DNA of 64,000 nucleotides from Microcella pacifica. Its GTDB lineage: Bacteria > Actinomycetota > Actinomycetes > Actinomycetales > Microbacteriaceae. The stretch spans positions 31,309-95,308 of the forward strand of contig NZ_VIKT02000011.1 in the NCBI RefSeq assembly GCF_009371975.2, written 5' to 3'. The notes beneath the pieces are model-generated. The model searched no databases. It was not told the DNA's origin and saw nothing but the letters and a program-made list of their open reading frames with translations. Positions 34,721 to 45,010 of the stretch are shown in pieces. A program made the translations under genes and the position numbers. Positions within the stretch are counted from its first letter, which is position 1. Every line of letters begins with the position of its first letter.

Positions 34721-35536
34721 ATGGCTACCTCGAACCCCGCGTTCAACTCCCCCGCGTTCTCGCTCAATCAGTCCTCCGCGATCATGCACCGTGCCGCGAC
34801 GCCCTCCGGCGAGCAGCTCGACGAGCTCTACGGCAAGCCCTCGGCGACGCCGGAGCAGACCGACCGCATGACCTACGAAGACACGATCCAGAAGGCCGTC
34901 GGCGCGTTCGCGCTCGTCGCCCTCGGTGCCGCCGTCGGCTGGTTCGTGCCCTTCCTCACCATTCCCGCCGCGATCGTCGGCTTCGTACTCGCGCTCGTCA
35001 ACATCTTCAAGAAGAAGCCGTCGGCCGGGCTCGTGCTCGCGTACTCCGCCGTGCAGGGCATCTTCGCCGGTGGCATCTCGGCGATCTTCGAAGCCATGCC
35101 GCAGTACTCGGGCATCGCCATCCAGGCGCTCCTCGGCACCGCAGCCGTCTTCGTCGTGACCCTGCTGCTGTTCCGCAGCGGCAAGATCCGCGCGTCGAAG
35201 AAGGCCACGAAGGTCTTCCTCATCGCGATGATCGGGTACGCGGTGTTCTCGCTCATCAACGTCGGCATGATGCTGTTCGGGGCCACCGATAGTGCATTCG
35301 GGCTGCGCAGCGCCTACATCCCCGGCACGGAGATCCCGATCGGCCTCGTGCTCGGCATCCTCGTCGTCCTGCTCGCCGCGTACTCGCTCGTGCTCGACTT
35401 CGACCAGATCAAGACCGGCGTCGAGAACGGCGCCCCGCGCATGTACGCCTGGCGCGCCGTGTTCGGCATCGTCCTCACCGTCATCTGGCTGTACATCGAG
35501 ATCCTGCGGATGCTCGCGATTCTTCGCGGCGAATAG
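34721..35536 (+). CDS. Bax inhibitor-1 / YccA family membrane protein
   Basis: A 271-residue protein: about 55 N-terminal soluble residues (MTYEDTIQKAVGAFALVALG begins the membrane part) and seven membrane segments. The final DFDQIKTGVENGAPRMYAWRAVFGI loop carries the acidic pair typical of the BI-1/YccA group, members of which act as pH-sensitive calcium leaks. A strong terminator follows at 35555-35582. Confidence 0.9.
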   Translation: MATSNPAFNSPAFSLNQSSAIMHRAATPSGEQLDELYGKPSATPEQTDRMTYEDTIQKAVGAFALVALGAAVGWFVPFLTIPAAIVGFVLALVNIFKKKPSAGLVLAYSAVQGIFAGGISAIFEAMPQYSGIAIQALLGTAAVFVVTLLLFRSGKIRASKKATKVFLIAMIGYAVFSLINVGMMLFGATDSAFGLRSAYIPGTEIPIGLVLGILVVLLAAYSLVLDFDQIKTGVENGAPRMYAWRAVFGIVLTVIWLYIEILRMLAILRGE

Positions 35537-35554
35537 CCGACATCAGCACGGATG

Positions 35555-35582
35555 AAGGGCCGCCCTTGGGGGGCGGCCCTTT
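35555..35582 (+). terminator. Terminator behind the Bax1-I gene
   Basis: An 11-bp perfect stem (AAGGGCCGCCC, complement at 35571-35581) ends in TTT, 18 bases beyond the stop codon. The best canonical intrinsic terminator in this part of the window. Confidence 0.85.
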
Positions 35583-35675
35583 CTCGTTCATGGGGTTGTT
35601 CGCGGGGCAGCGTTCAACCGCTATACCGCTCGACTCATGTCGCTCGCGGGTTCAGAGACCCCTGCCGACAGCGTC

Positions 35676-35795
35676 GCAGCGTTCACCTTGTTCGCTCTCA
35701 AGGGAGCGCGGCCGGGACGGCCGCTGGAAGAGCGTGGCTGCGTTCATGTTGCTCGGCGCTCAAGGGAGCGCGGCCCAGAGGGCCGCTGGAATAGC
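35676..35795. repeat. Two tandem 58-60-bp GC-rich palindromic repeats
   Basis: Copy A (35676-35733) and copy B (35736-35795) share GCnGCGTTCA, then CTCAAGGGAGCGCGGCC, then GGCCGCTGGAA. Each can fold into two small hairpins (GCGCTC-AAGG-GAGCGC in B, and GCGGCC/GGCCGC in both). Weaker matches to their 5' part begin near 35586 and 35607. The array fills the 297-base gap between the Bax1-I terminator and guaA. It resembles REP-type clusters; no gene is seen. Confidence 0.65.
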
Positions 35796-35833
35796 CATGC
35801 ATCGAGGCCAGAAATGGCCTCGAAAGCGCATGG

Positions 35834-35840
<7 letters not shown>
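35788..35840 (-). terminator. Composite hairpin straddling the guaA stop (contains CCA-GAAA-TGG copy 3)
   Basis: An outer perfect 13-bp stem (GGAATAGCCATGC at 35788-35800 with its complement 35828-35840) encloses an inner 9-bp stem (TCGAGGCCA / TGGCCTCGA, loop GAAA, 35802-35823). The right outer arm includes the last two codons and stop of guaA. It may terminate guaA transcription, and its inner hairpin belongs to the dispersed CCA-GAAA-TGG set. Confidence 0.65.
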
Positions 35841-37434
<1,594 letters not shown>

Positions 37435-37438
<4 letters not shown>

Positions 37439-37881
37439 GCCGCGCTCCCTTCGGCCACGCGGTGCGCATCCTCGGGCGACAGCCCGGCGATGACCGCCTC
37501 GACCTGGCGGGGCACCTGGCGCTCGAAGAAGAACGAGAGGAACGGGATGATGCCGCCCATCGCGATCCACAAGAACCGCCAGAACGGCCACCGCAGCACG
37601 CGCCACAGCACGAAGTCGCAGGCGAGGTAGAGCACGTAGAGCCAGCCGTGAACGGCGAGCAGGAAGATCGAGAGGTTGAACCCGGTGAGGGTGTCGACCG
37701 GGCTCAGCGCGATGAACCCGGAGGGACCGTTCAGTTCGATGTCGCTGCCGAGGCCGTAGCGGGTCACCATCATGACCACGAGCCCGAGCAGGAAGATGCC
37801 CGTGATGATCGAGGAGACCTTGTAGACCGCGAGAGTTCGTCGGATGAGGGGGATGTCTGCGGGCTTCGGGCCGATCACCAT
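37435..37881 (-). CDS. DUF3817 membrane protein
   Basis: A 148-residue protein with three membrane segments. The [20 protein letters not shown] segment and the [22 protein letters not shown] end are typical of DUF3817, found widely in actinobacteria next to guaA and often near cytochrome oxidase assembly genes. A short cytoplasmic tail overlaps the guaA start. Its role is unknown. Confidence 0.85.
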
Positions 37882-37885
37882 GCGC

Positions 37886-38731
37886 TCAGTCTACGGGCGC
37901 GGGCTGGGGCGAATCGTGCGCGGGGGCAGCCTCGGCCGGGTCAGCTGCGGCCGCATCCCGCTCGGCCTGCTCCTTCTCCTGCTCGTCCTTCACGAGGCGC
38001 CACCACAGGTACACGGCGAAACCGCCGAAGATGACCCACTCGAGCGCGTAGAAGAGGTTGAGCAGGTTGAGCTCGACCTCCGCTTCGGGCGGGGGTGCGG
38101 CGACGGCGGTGAAGCCGGGGGGCGGGTCGCTGTCGACGAGGTAGCCGGCGTAGACGGGCTGCGGGTCGGCCCACAGGTTGACGAGCTCGGCAACGGAGAT
38201 CGTCTCGCGCGCGCCCGATTCGAAGTCGCCGATCTGCGGTGCCTCACCGGGCACGTACCGCCCGGCCAGTTGCGCCTCGCCCGCCGGCAGGGTCGGGATG
38301 CTCGCCCCGGGCTCGACGAAGCCCACCACCACGGCAAGGCTGTGGCCGTCGTCGGTCACGAGGTGGCGCACGACCCAGTCGCCCGGCGCACCGTCGCCGC
38401 CGGGAGCGTTGTTGAGTCGACCGGTGACGACGACCTCGTCGCCGAGCTGCCACACACCGTCGACGGTGACGAGTCGCCCGCTCGCGTCGGAGGTCATGAC
38501 CTCCTGGGGCTCTGCCACCGTGTTGAGCGGCACCGCTGTCTCGGTGTCGCGCTCGATGACGGTCGCGCTCTCGATGGAGCGCTCGAGCTGCCACTGGCCG
38601 AGGGCCGCGAAGGCGGCGGCGACGCCGAGGGCGAGAGCGAGGGCGGCGACCCACTTGGGGCGTCGGGCGACCGCCCACCAGGTCGGACCGGTGCGCGCCG
38701 CAGGAAGGGTCGGCGCCGCGGTCGTCGTCAT
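37886..38731 (-). CDS. SURF1 family cytochrome oxidase assembly protein
   Basis: A 281-residue membrane protein of the SURF1/Shy1 type: one N-terminal membrane segment (about 27-47), a large extracytoplasmic beta domain with GQWQLERS just after it, and a C-terminal segment (LNLFYALEWVIFGGFAVYLWWRL). SURF1 proteins help insert heme into aa3-type cytochrome oxidase. The hydrophilic tail rich in Ala, Glu and Asp is cytoplasmic. Four bases separate it from the DUF3817 gene. Confidence 0.9.
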   Translation of the reverse strand: MTTTAAPTLPAARTGPTWWAVARRPKWVAALALALGVAAAFAALGQWQLERSIESATVIERDTETAVPLNTVAEPQEVMTSDASGRLVTVDGVWQLGDEVVVTGRLNNAPGGDGAPGDWVVRHLVTDDGHSLAVVVGFVEPGASIPTLPAGEAQLAGRYVPGEAPQIGDFESGARETISVAELVNLWADPQPVYAGYLVDSDPPPGFTAVAAPPPEAEVELNLLNLFYALEWVIFGGFAVYLWWRLVKDEQEKEQAERDAAAADPAEAAPAHDSPQPAPVD

Positions 38732-38782
38732 GGTGCGGGGCGCCTTTCTGCGGTCGGGCTGTCGCGTTCAGTGTACAAAGCA

Positions 38783-38812
38783 GCGGCGGGGCCCCGCTGG
38801 GAGCCCCGCCGC
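38783..38812 (-). terminator. Terminator of the CWB2 surface-protein gene
   Basis: Perfect 10-bp inverted repeat GCGGCGGGGC / GCCCCGCCGC with a 10-base loop, 20 bases beyond the stop of the surface-protein gene; it also lies upstream of SURF1 without touching its promoter. Confidence 0.75.
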
Positions 38813-38832
38813 CGGTGTCGAGCGGTGCGTAC

Positions 38833-41748
38833 CTAGTTGACGCCGGCGCAGAGCTCGAGGTCGGCCACGTCGGTGCTGAGTGCGGCCGGGCCTCCGAGCA
38901 GCACGATCGTCTCCGTACCGAGCGCGACGATCGACTCGTAGACGTTTTCGGGGATGCACGCGGTACGGCTTACGTACAACGGCACCCCCTGGCCCGCGGC
39001 GAGCGCCGAGCCCGCGAGGGCGTCGGCGAAGTTCTCACCGGTGGCGAGGTACACCACAGTCTCGGCGTCGAACGCGTCCTCGTTGATGGCGATCGAGGTC
39101 GCGTAGCGGTCTGCTCCCGCGTTGCGCTTCACGAGGTAGGACTCCGCCACCAGCTGCGACTGGATGCCCGCACTCACGACGGCCGTGCCACCAGCGATGG
39201 TGACTTCGTTGTCGCCGAGGCCGTCCAGAGCCTGCAGGGTCGCCGCGTCGAGCGAGCTCGACGTGCCCCGAACGAGGATGATCGGCCCGCCGAGCTCGGC
39301 GGCCGCGGGGCCTGCCGTGAGCGCGTCGGGGAAGTTCAGCCCGCTCGCGATGTAGATCGCCGCGACAGTGTCGAACGCGTAGTCGGCGATGGCGCGCGAG
39401 GTCGCGTAGCGGTCTGCCCCGGCGACGCGCTCGACGCTGGGCGTGAAGCTCAGCCCTTCGAGCGCGTTCTGGACCGAGTTCGACACGGCGGCGGTTCCAC
39501 CGACGATGACGATCGTCGAGGGGCTGAGCCTGTTGAGCTCGGCCCGCACCACGGAGGGGAGCGTGTTCGCCGGGGTGAGCAGCAGGGGTGCGTCGTCCTG
39601 AGCGGCGGCCGGGGCTGCACTCAGGGCGTCCGCGTATCCCACACCGTTCGCGATGTAGACGGTGTCGGCGCCGCTCTCGAATCCCGCCTGCGAGATGGCG
39701 ACGGCCGTCTCGTAGCGATCGTCTCCGGCGAGGCGCTCGGTGACGGGCGGAGCGAGCGTTTCGAGCTCGAATCCGAACGTCGTCTCCGCGCACCCGACGG
39801 TGATCGACTCGATGGTCGCCTCCCCGATGACTCCCGAACCGAGGCTGTAGCCGTACTCGAGGATGCGCGCCTCGGGGTTCGCGAGCAGGTACTCGTCGAG
39901 AGTGCCGAGAGAGGGGTACCCGCCGCCGGCGGGAACACCGAATCCGGTGCCACCGGTCACCCAGAAGCGGGCGTCGGCCCAGTCGCCGTTGACGGTCGTC
40001 GACCAGTCGCCGCCGCCATAGGCCCAGGGCTCGCCCACGAGAAGCGCGTCCTGCGTACCGTCGCCATCGGCATCGAAGCCGAGCTGGAGGCTGGGGCGCA
40101 CTCCCGTGTACCCGTCGGCGATATCGAAGGCGATGTCGCCGACCTCGCTCAGCGCGATGTCGATCGGCGCGTAGCCGGCCGCCTTGGCCTGGCCGAGGGT
40201 TCCAGCCTCACCGAAGGTCTCGACGCGCAGGCCGTTCTCGGTGAATTCGTTGATGCCCTGCGTGCGCGTCTGCGAGAAGTCCCAGTCGCCGAGCGCGAGG
40301 TTGGTGACCTCGGTCGACGTCGTGGTCACGCAGGCTTCGATGACGGGCTGGGTGAAGGTGTACCGCGTGTCGTCCCAGACCAGGCTCGGCACGACGGCCG
40401 CACTGTCCGCCTGCACGCCGTACCCGGCGAGCGCGACCCCTCCGCCGTCAGCGGCGGCAAAGTCGAAGACGGCGTCGATGAGCTCACCGAGCGGGGCCGT
40501 CTCCTGCACGCCGTAGTCGCCAAAGGCCCGCGTGGTCGCCCACGTGTCGGCCTGCGAGAAGGAGTGGCTGCCGGCGGTCAGGCTCGTCGAGCGCAGTGTG
40601 GTGAACGTCGGGTCGGACGGGTCGCCGAAGAAGATCGGCACCTGGTAGGTGACCGAGCCGCTCGCGACCTCGACGCTCGCGCGCTCGAGCAGTGTGCGCA
40701 GCTGCGAGCGCGTCAGGGTGTTGGCCGTGACGCCCTCGGGGGTCGCCAGGTCGGTGCCCTTGATGACCGTCGACGGGTCTCCGAGGCCGAGGTGCAGGCC
40801 GTCGGCGAGGACGACCGAGTTGTCGAGCGTGCCGTTGGGGTTGCCCTCGTGCCACTCGGTGTAGGTCTGCGCGGTCTCGTTCGCCTTGACGTCGCGCTCG
40901 TAGACGGTGACCTCGGTGAGGGGGTCGACGGCGGGAACGCTATCGGCCGTGATCTCCATGACCAGTCCGTAGTTGGGCAGACGAGTGCTCGACTTGAGAC
41001 CACGAGTGTCTCCCTGGTAGGTGGTGTCTCGTATCGTCTCCGTCGTGCTCTCATCCGTGCCCACGGTGGGAGCACTCGGGGTGGCGAGGCTCACGTTGAG
41101 CGCGTTCCACGGCCCGTTAACGCCCTCGGGGTCCGCTCCGTACGATTGCGTGTTGTACGCGACCGTGACGATGACGCCGTTGCCGACGACAGCATCCTCA
41201 CCGGAGAAGTCGAAGGAGACGTCGAAGGCGATGCCGTTCTGGCAGGTCTGGAGGTCCTCGTCCCACCACGGCTTAGACCCTGCGCTCTGCGCGCAGTCCT
41301 CGGGCGACGGGGTCGGGCGGTACGGCGCGACGACGTCGTTGGTGACGCTCGCGATGAGGTCGCCAACGACGGGCTCCGCACCGGAGTTGTCCGCCTCGTA
41401 GAGGTTCATGGTGACCGGGTGGGAGAAGGTCGACCCCGGAGTGGTCTCGCAGTCGCCGAGGTTCCACTGCCCGGTCTCGCACGCCCAGCTGGTGAGGCTG
41501 ATCGTGACGTCGCTGACGGCGCGGTTGCCACCGTCGAGGAGCACGTAGTCTCCGAACTCCCACGTCGCCTGAGCCTGGTACCCCAGGCTCGGGTAGGAGG
41601 CCGGTTGCGCCTCAGGTATCGAGTCGTAGACGACCGCGGGCGCGGCCGCGGCCGGCGATGCGGCGGCGATGGTGAGGCCTGTGACGGCGAGAGCGAGGGC
41701 GGCGGTACTGCCGAGCAGGCGCGCGCCAGGGGACGATGAACGGATCAC
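38833..41748 (-). CDS. Large secreted protein with three C-terminal CWB2 repeats
   Basis: A 971-residue exported protein. Residues 1-36 are a signal peptide ending in the Ala-rich AASPAAAAPA. The N-terminal two thirds (about 37-670) are beta-rich, Thr/Ser/Asp-rich and unlike any family I recognise; they include the calcium-loop-like DADGDGTQDA. The last 300 residues hold three cell-wall-binding type 2 repeats, each opening with ERLAGDDRYETA, ERVAGADRYATS and RNAGADRYATS. CWB2 repeats bind wall polymers non-covalently. The GTG at 41748 is the only start with a full signal peptide. Codon use is lighter in GC than its neighbours in places. Confidence 0.88.
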   Translation of the reverse strand: MIRSSSPGARLLGSTAALALAVTGLTIAAASPAAAAPAVVYDSIPEAQPASYPSLGYQAQATWEFGDYVLLDGGNRAVSDVTISLTSWACETGQWNLGDCETTPGSTFSHPVTMNLYEADNSGAEPVVGDLIASVTNDVVAPYRPTPSPEDCAQSAGSKPWWDEDLQTCQNGIAFDVSFDFSGEDAVVGNGVIVTVAYNTQSYGADPEGVNGPWNALNVSLATPSAPTVGTDESTTETIRDTTYQGDTRGLKSSTRLPNYGLVMEITADSVPAVDPLTEVTVYERDVKANETAQTYTEWHEGNPNGTLDNSVVLADGLHLGLGDPSTVIKGTDLATPEGVTANTLTRSQLRTLLERASVEVASGSVTYQVPIFFGDPSDPTFTTLRSTSLTAGSHSFSQADTWATTRAFGDYGVQETAPLGELIDAVFDFAAADGGGVALAGYGVQADSAAVVPSLVWDDTRYTFTQPVIEACVTTTSTEVTNLALGDWDFSQTRTQGINEFTENGLRVETFGEAGTLGQAKAAGYAPIDIALSEVGDIAFDIADGYTGVRPSLQLGFDADGDGTQDALLVGEPWAYGGGDWSTTVNGDWADARFWVTGGTGFGVPAGGGYPSLGTLDEYLLANPEARILEYGYSLGSGVIGEATIESITVGCAETTFGFELETLAPPVTERLAGDDRYETAVAISQAGFESGADTVYIANGVGYADALSAAPAAAQDDAPLLLTPANTLPSVVRAELNRLSPSTIVIVGGTAAVSNSVQNALEGLSFTPSVERVAGADRYATSRAIADYAFDTVAAIYIASGLNFPDALTAGPAAAELGGPIILVRGTSSSLDAATLQALDGLGDNEVTIAGGTAVVSAGIQSQLVAESYLVKRNAGADRYATSIAINEDAFDAETVVYLATGENFADALAGSALAAGQGVPLYVSRTACIPENVYESIVALGTETIVLLGGPAALSTDVADLELCAGVN

Positions 41749-42003
41749 GATGGGGCTCCAGTGGGGGGTCTGGCGACCCTGCCGACGACGACGACGACGA
41801 CGCGCGCGGCTCGCGGGTACGAGTCGTGGGGTGCGCGCCGATCATGCGTCAGTCGGCAGCGTTCGGGTAAGGGTGAGGCTTCGGGTATGAGCACGGATTC
41901 GCCATTGCCGACGAATCCTGACTCACGCTCACGCTACAACAGACCACCGACATTCACAAGAAAACGTCGAATTCTGCTCTCATCGACAGCCGTCGTGCAC
42001 CGC
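41749..42003. other. Gap between glpD and the surface-protein gene
   Basis: A 255-base stretch with no convincing gene. It contains a (GAC)n run (about 41776-41796) and an AT-richer part (41935-41985) that is the probable promoter of the surface-protein gene on the minus strand. No clear terminator for glpD was found. Confidence 0.4.
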
Positions 42004-43752
42004 TCATGACGTCGACGACGACTGCACCCGTGACGACACATCGGGCGCCGCGAGACGCACGCGGTCGGCGCTCTCGTCGTCCGGCTCCTCCTGGCTCGCG
42101 CGCTCGGCCTCGACGCGGCGCAGGTAGTGCTCGACCTCCCACTGGCGCCGCTCGTTGTCCCAGCCGAGCTCGGCCGCCATGAGGTCGGCCACGATGGATG
42201 CGGCTTCGACGCCGCGATCCCAGGCCTCGATCGAGATGCGCGTGCGCCGCGCGAGCACGTCCTCGATGTGCAGGGCACCCTCGTGGGTCGCGGCGTAGAC
42301 GACCTCGGCGGCGATGTAGTCGTCGGCGCCGGGCAGCGGCTCCTGCAGCTCGGGCCGCGCGATGATGAGGTCGAGCAGCTCATCCGTGAGCACGCCGTAG
42401 CGGTTGAGCAGGTGCTCGATGCGCACCTTGTGCACGCCGAAGGCGCGCGCGATCTTGCCGCGCTTGTTCCACGCCGCCTGATAGCCCTCCGCGCCGAGCA
42501 GCGAGATGTCCTCCGTGACGCTCGCGGGCACCTTGCCGTCGAGTGCCGCCGCGGCCTCGTCGATCGCGTCCTTGGCCATGATGCGGTAGGTCGTCCACTT
42601 GCCGCCCGCGACGACCACGAGCCCGGGCACGGTGTGCGCGACGATGTGCTCGCGCGACAGCTTCGAGGTCTCGTCCGATTCCCCCGCGAGCAGCGGCCGC
42701 AGGCCCGCGAAGACCCCTTCGACGTCCTCGCGCGTGAGCTTCACGGCGAGCACCTCATTGACCTTCTCCAGCAGATAGTCGATGTCGGCCGCCGTGGCAG
42801 CCGGGTGGGCCTTGTCGAGATCCCAATCGGTGTCGGTCGTGCCGATGAGCCAGTGTCGACCCCACGGAATGACGAAGAGCACGCTCTTCTCGGTGCGCAG
42901 AAGGAGGCCGAGGGTCGACTGGAACCGATCGCGCGGAATGACGATGTGGATGCCCTTCGAGGCCCGCACCTTGAACTGCCCGCGCTCGCCGACCATCGCT
43001 TGCGTGTCGTCTGTCCACACGCCCGTCGCGTTGACGACCTGGCGCGCCTTCACCTCGAAGCGCTCCCCCGTCTCGAGGTCGTGCGCCTTGACCCCGACCA
43101 CGCGCTCGCCGACCTTGAGGAACCCTTCGACGCGCACGCGGCTCGCGACGTGAGCCCCGTAGAACGACGCCGTGCGCGCGAGGGTCGACACGTAGCGGGC
43201 ATCGTCGACCTGGGCGTCGTAGTACGTGAGCCCTCCCGTGAAGGCGTCGCCGCGCAGGCTCGGAGCGGCGCGCAGCATCTGCCGACGGCTCAGATGCCGG
43301 TGGTGCGGCACACCGGGCGGCCGTCCGCCGGTATAGCTGAACAGGTCGTAGAGCGCCATTCCCGCGCCGATGTAGGCACGCTCGATGAGCGGCTTCGTGA
43401 GGGGAAAGAGGAACTTGACGGGCTTGACGAGGTGCGGGGCGAGGCGCTGCAGCAGCAGCCCCCGCTCGATGAGCGCCTCGCGCACGAGGCGGAAGTCGAG
43501 CTGCTCGAGGTACCGAATGCCGCCGTGCACGAGCTTCGACGAGCGCGAGCTCGTGCCGCTCGCCCAGTCCCGCTGCTCGAGCATCCCCGTGCTGAGCCCT
43601 CGCGTCACGGCGTCGAGTGCGGCGCCGGTGCCGACGATGCCACCGCCGACGACGAGGATGTCGAGCTCCTTGTCACGCAGACGGGCGATCGCGGCCGCAC
43701 GCTCGTCCGGGCCGAGCTTGGTGGAACGGGTGACGGTTTTTCCTCGAACCAT
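42004..43752 (-). CDS. glpD: Aerobic glycerol-3-phosphate dehydrogenase
   Basis: A 582-residue FAD-dependent, membrane-associated enzyme oxidising glycerol-3-phosphate to dihydroxyacetone phosphate. Features: the dinucleotide fold ILVVGGGIVGTGAALDAVTRG, GTSSRSSKLVHGGIRYLE, the catalytic-region WGRHWLIGTTDTDWD and PGLVVVAGGKWTTYR near the C-terminal domain. The C-terminal alpha-helical domain and an Arg/Glu-rich tail of about 60 residues follow. With glpF/dha and the glycerophosphodiesterase it gives several routes from glycerol compounds to triose phosphate. No glpK is in the window. Confidence 0.97.
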   Translation of the reverse strand: MVRGKTVTRSTKLGPDERAAAIARLRDKELDILVVGGGIVGTGAALDAVTRGLSTGMLEQRDWASGTSSRSSKLVHGGIRYLEQLDFRLVREALIERGLLLQRLAPHLVKPVKFLFPLTKPLIERAYIGAGMALYDLFSYTGGRPPGVPHHRHLSRRQMLRAAPSLRGDAFTGGLTYYDAQVDDARYVSTLARTASFYGAHVASRVRVEGFLKVGERVVGVKAHDLETGERFEVKARQVVNATGVWTDDTQAMVGERGQFKVRASKGIHIVIPRDRFQSTLGLLLRTEKSVLFVIPWGRHWLIGTTDTDWDLDKAHPAATAADIDYLLEKVNEVLAVKLTREDVEGVFAGLRPLLAGESDETSKLSREHIVAHTVPGLVVVAGGKWTTYRIMAKDAIDEAAAALDGKVPASVTEDISLLGAEGYQAAWNKRGKIARAFGVHKVRIEHLLNRYGVLTDELLDLIIARPELQEPLPGADDYIAAEVVYAATHEGALHIEDVLARRTRISIEAWDRGVEAASIVADLMAAELGWDNERRQWEVEHYLRRVEAERASQEEPDDESADRVRLAAPDVSSRVQSSSTS

Positions 43753-43800
43753 GCTGTTCTCCCGAATGTGAAGCGCGGGGGCCGCGCGGCGCCCCCGACG

Positions 43801-44919
43801 CTAGTGCGACTGGTACGGAGCGATGACGACCTCCACGCGCTGGAACTCCTTGACGTCCGAGTATCCGGTCGTCGCCATCGATCGTCTCAGAGCTCCCATG
43901 AGATTGACCTGGCCATCGGCCTGCGAGCTCGGCCCGAAGAGCACCTGCTCGAGCGGCGCGAGCTGGCCGACGTGCACGCGATGGCCGCGCGGCAGCTCGG
44001 GGTGATGCGCCTCGGCGCCCCAGTGCCAGCCCCCGCCCGGAGCATCCGTCGCCCGCGCGAGAGCCGACCCGAGCATGACCGCATCGGCGCCCATCGCGAT
44101 CGCCTTGACGATGTCGCCGCTCGTGCCGAGGCCGCCGTCGGCGATGACGTGCACGTAGCGGCCGCCCGACTCGTCGAGGTAGTCGCGTCGGGCGGCGGCG
44201 ACGTCGCTGATCGCGGTCGCCATCGGCGCATGGATGCCCAGGCTCAAGCGCGTGGTCGACGCAGCACCGCCGCCGAAGCCGACGAGCACCCCGGCCGCGC
44301 CCGTGCGCATGAGGTGCAGCGCGGCCGTGTAGCTCGCGGCGCCGCCCACGATGACGGGCACGTCGAGCTCGTAGATGAACTTCTTGAGGTTGAGGGGCTC
44401 GGCGTCGGTGCTCACGTGCTCGGCACTCACGGTCGTGCCACGGATCACGAAGAGGTCGACGCCGGCCTCGAGCACAGCCTCGTGGTACTCCTGCGTGCGC
44501 TGCGGGCTCAGGGCGCCGGCCACGGGCACGCCCGCCGCCCGGATCTCCGCGAGCCGCGCACTGATGAGCTCGGGCTTGATCGGCTCGGCGTACAGGGCCT
44601 GCATGGCCGCCGTCGCCTCGGCGGGGTCGAGGTCGCGGATGCGGGTGAGTTGAGCTTCAGCATCCTCGTACCGGGTCCACAGCCCCTCCAGGTCGAGCAC
44701 GCCCAGACCGCCGAGGCGACCCATCGCGATCGCGGTCGCGGGGCTCATGACCGAGTCCATGGGCGCCGCGAGCACGGGCATCTCGAACTTGAGCGCGTCG
44801 ATGCTCCACGCGAGCGACACCACTTGCGGGTCGCGCGTACGACGGCTGGGCACGACCGCGATGTCGTCGAAGGAGTACGCCCGACGCGCGCGCTTGGTCT
44901 GCCCGATCTCGATCTCCAT
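43801..44919 (-). CDS. guaB3: IMP dehydrogenase-like protein GuaB3
   Basis: A 372-residue TIM-barrel protein of the actinobacterial IMPDH-related group. It has the barrel motifs VLAAPMDSVMSP, GALSPQRT, VIVGGAAS, IADGGLGTSGDIVKAIAMGADAVMLGS and GHRVHVGQLAP, but lacks the paired CBS domains of GuaB. Function in mycobacteria and relatives is not settled; GMP reductase-like activity has been proposed for this group. The ATG at 44919 is preferred over a GTG one codon earlier because of GAGG spacing. It is the second IMPDH homologue here, 2.3 kb from guaB. Confidence 0.92.
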   Translation of the reverse strand: MEIEIGQTKRARRAYSFDDIAVVPSRRTRDPQVVSLAWSIDALKFEMPVLAAPMDSVMSPATAIAMGRLGGLGVLDLEGLWTRYEDAEAQLTRIRDLDPAEATAAMQALYAEPIKPELISARLAEIRAAGVPVAGALSPQRTQEYHEAVLEAGVDLFVIRGTTVSAEHVSTDAEPLNLKKFIYELDVPVIVGGAASYTAALHLMRTGAAGVLVGFGGGAASTTRLSLGIHAPMATAISDVAAARRDYLDESGGRYVHVIADGGLGTSGDIVKAIAMGADAVMLGSALARATDAPGGGWHWGAEAHHPELPRGHRVHVGQLAPLEQVLFGPSSQADGQVNLMGALRRSMATTGYSDVKEFQRVEVVIAPYQSH

Positions 44920-45010
44920 CACGCCTCAACCCTATCGGCGGATGCCCGACGAACATCGAGCGGTACGGTGACGGAAGGCGGTAGACGACGAGCGCCGCGA
45001 GGAGGGCGAC

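Noticed and set aside
38815-41739. A plus-strand open frame of about 970 codons opposite the CWB2 surface protein
   Set aside because: The minus strand carries a signal peptide and three CWB2 repeats in frame; the plus frame has only Arg/Gly/Val-rich low-complexity sequence.
41776-41796. The (GAC)n run as a functional repeat
   Set aside because: Short trinucleotide runs are expected in this base composition and no pairing or motif is associated with it.
43801-44919. GuaB3 as a truncated duplicate of guaB
   Set aside because: It lacks CBS domains as a family trait, has its own conserved start and end, and occurs widely in actinobacteria.
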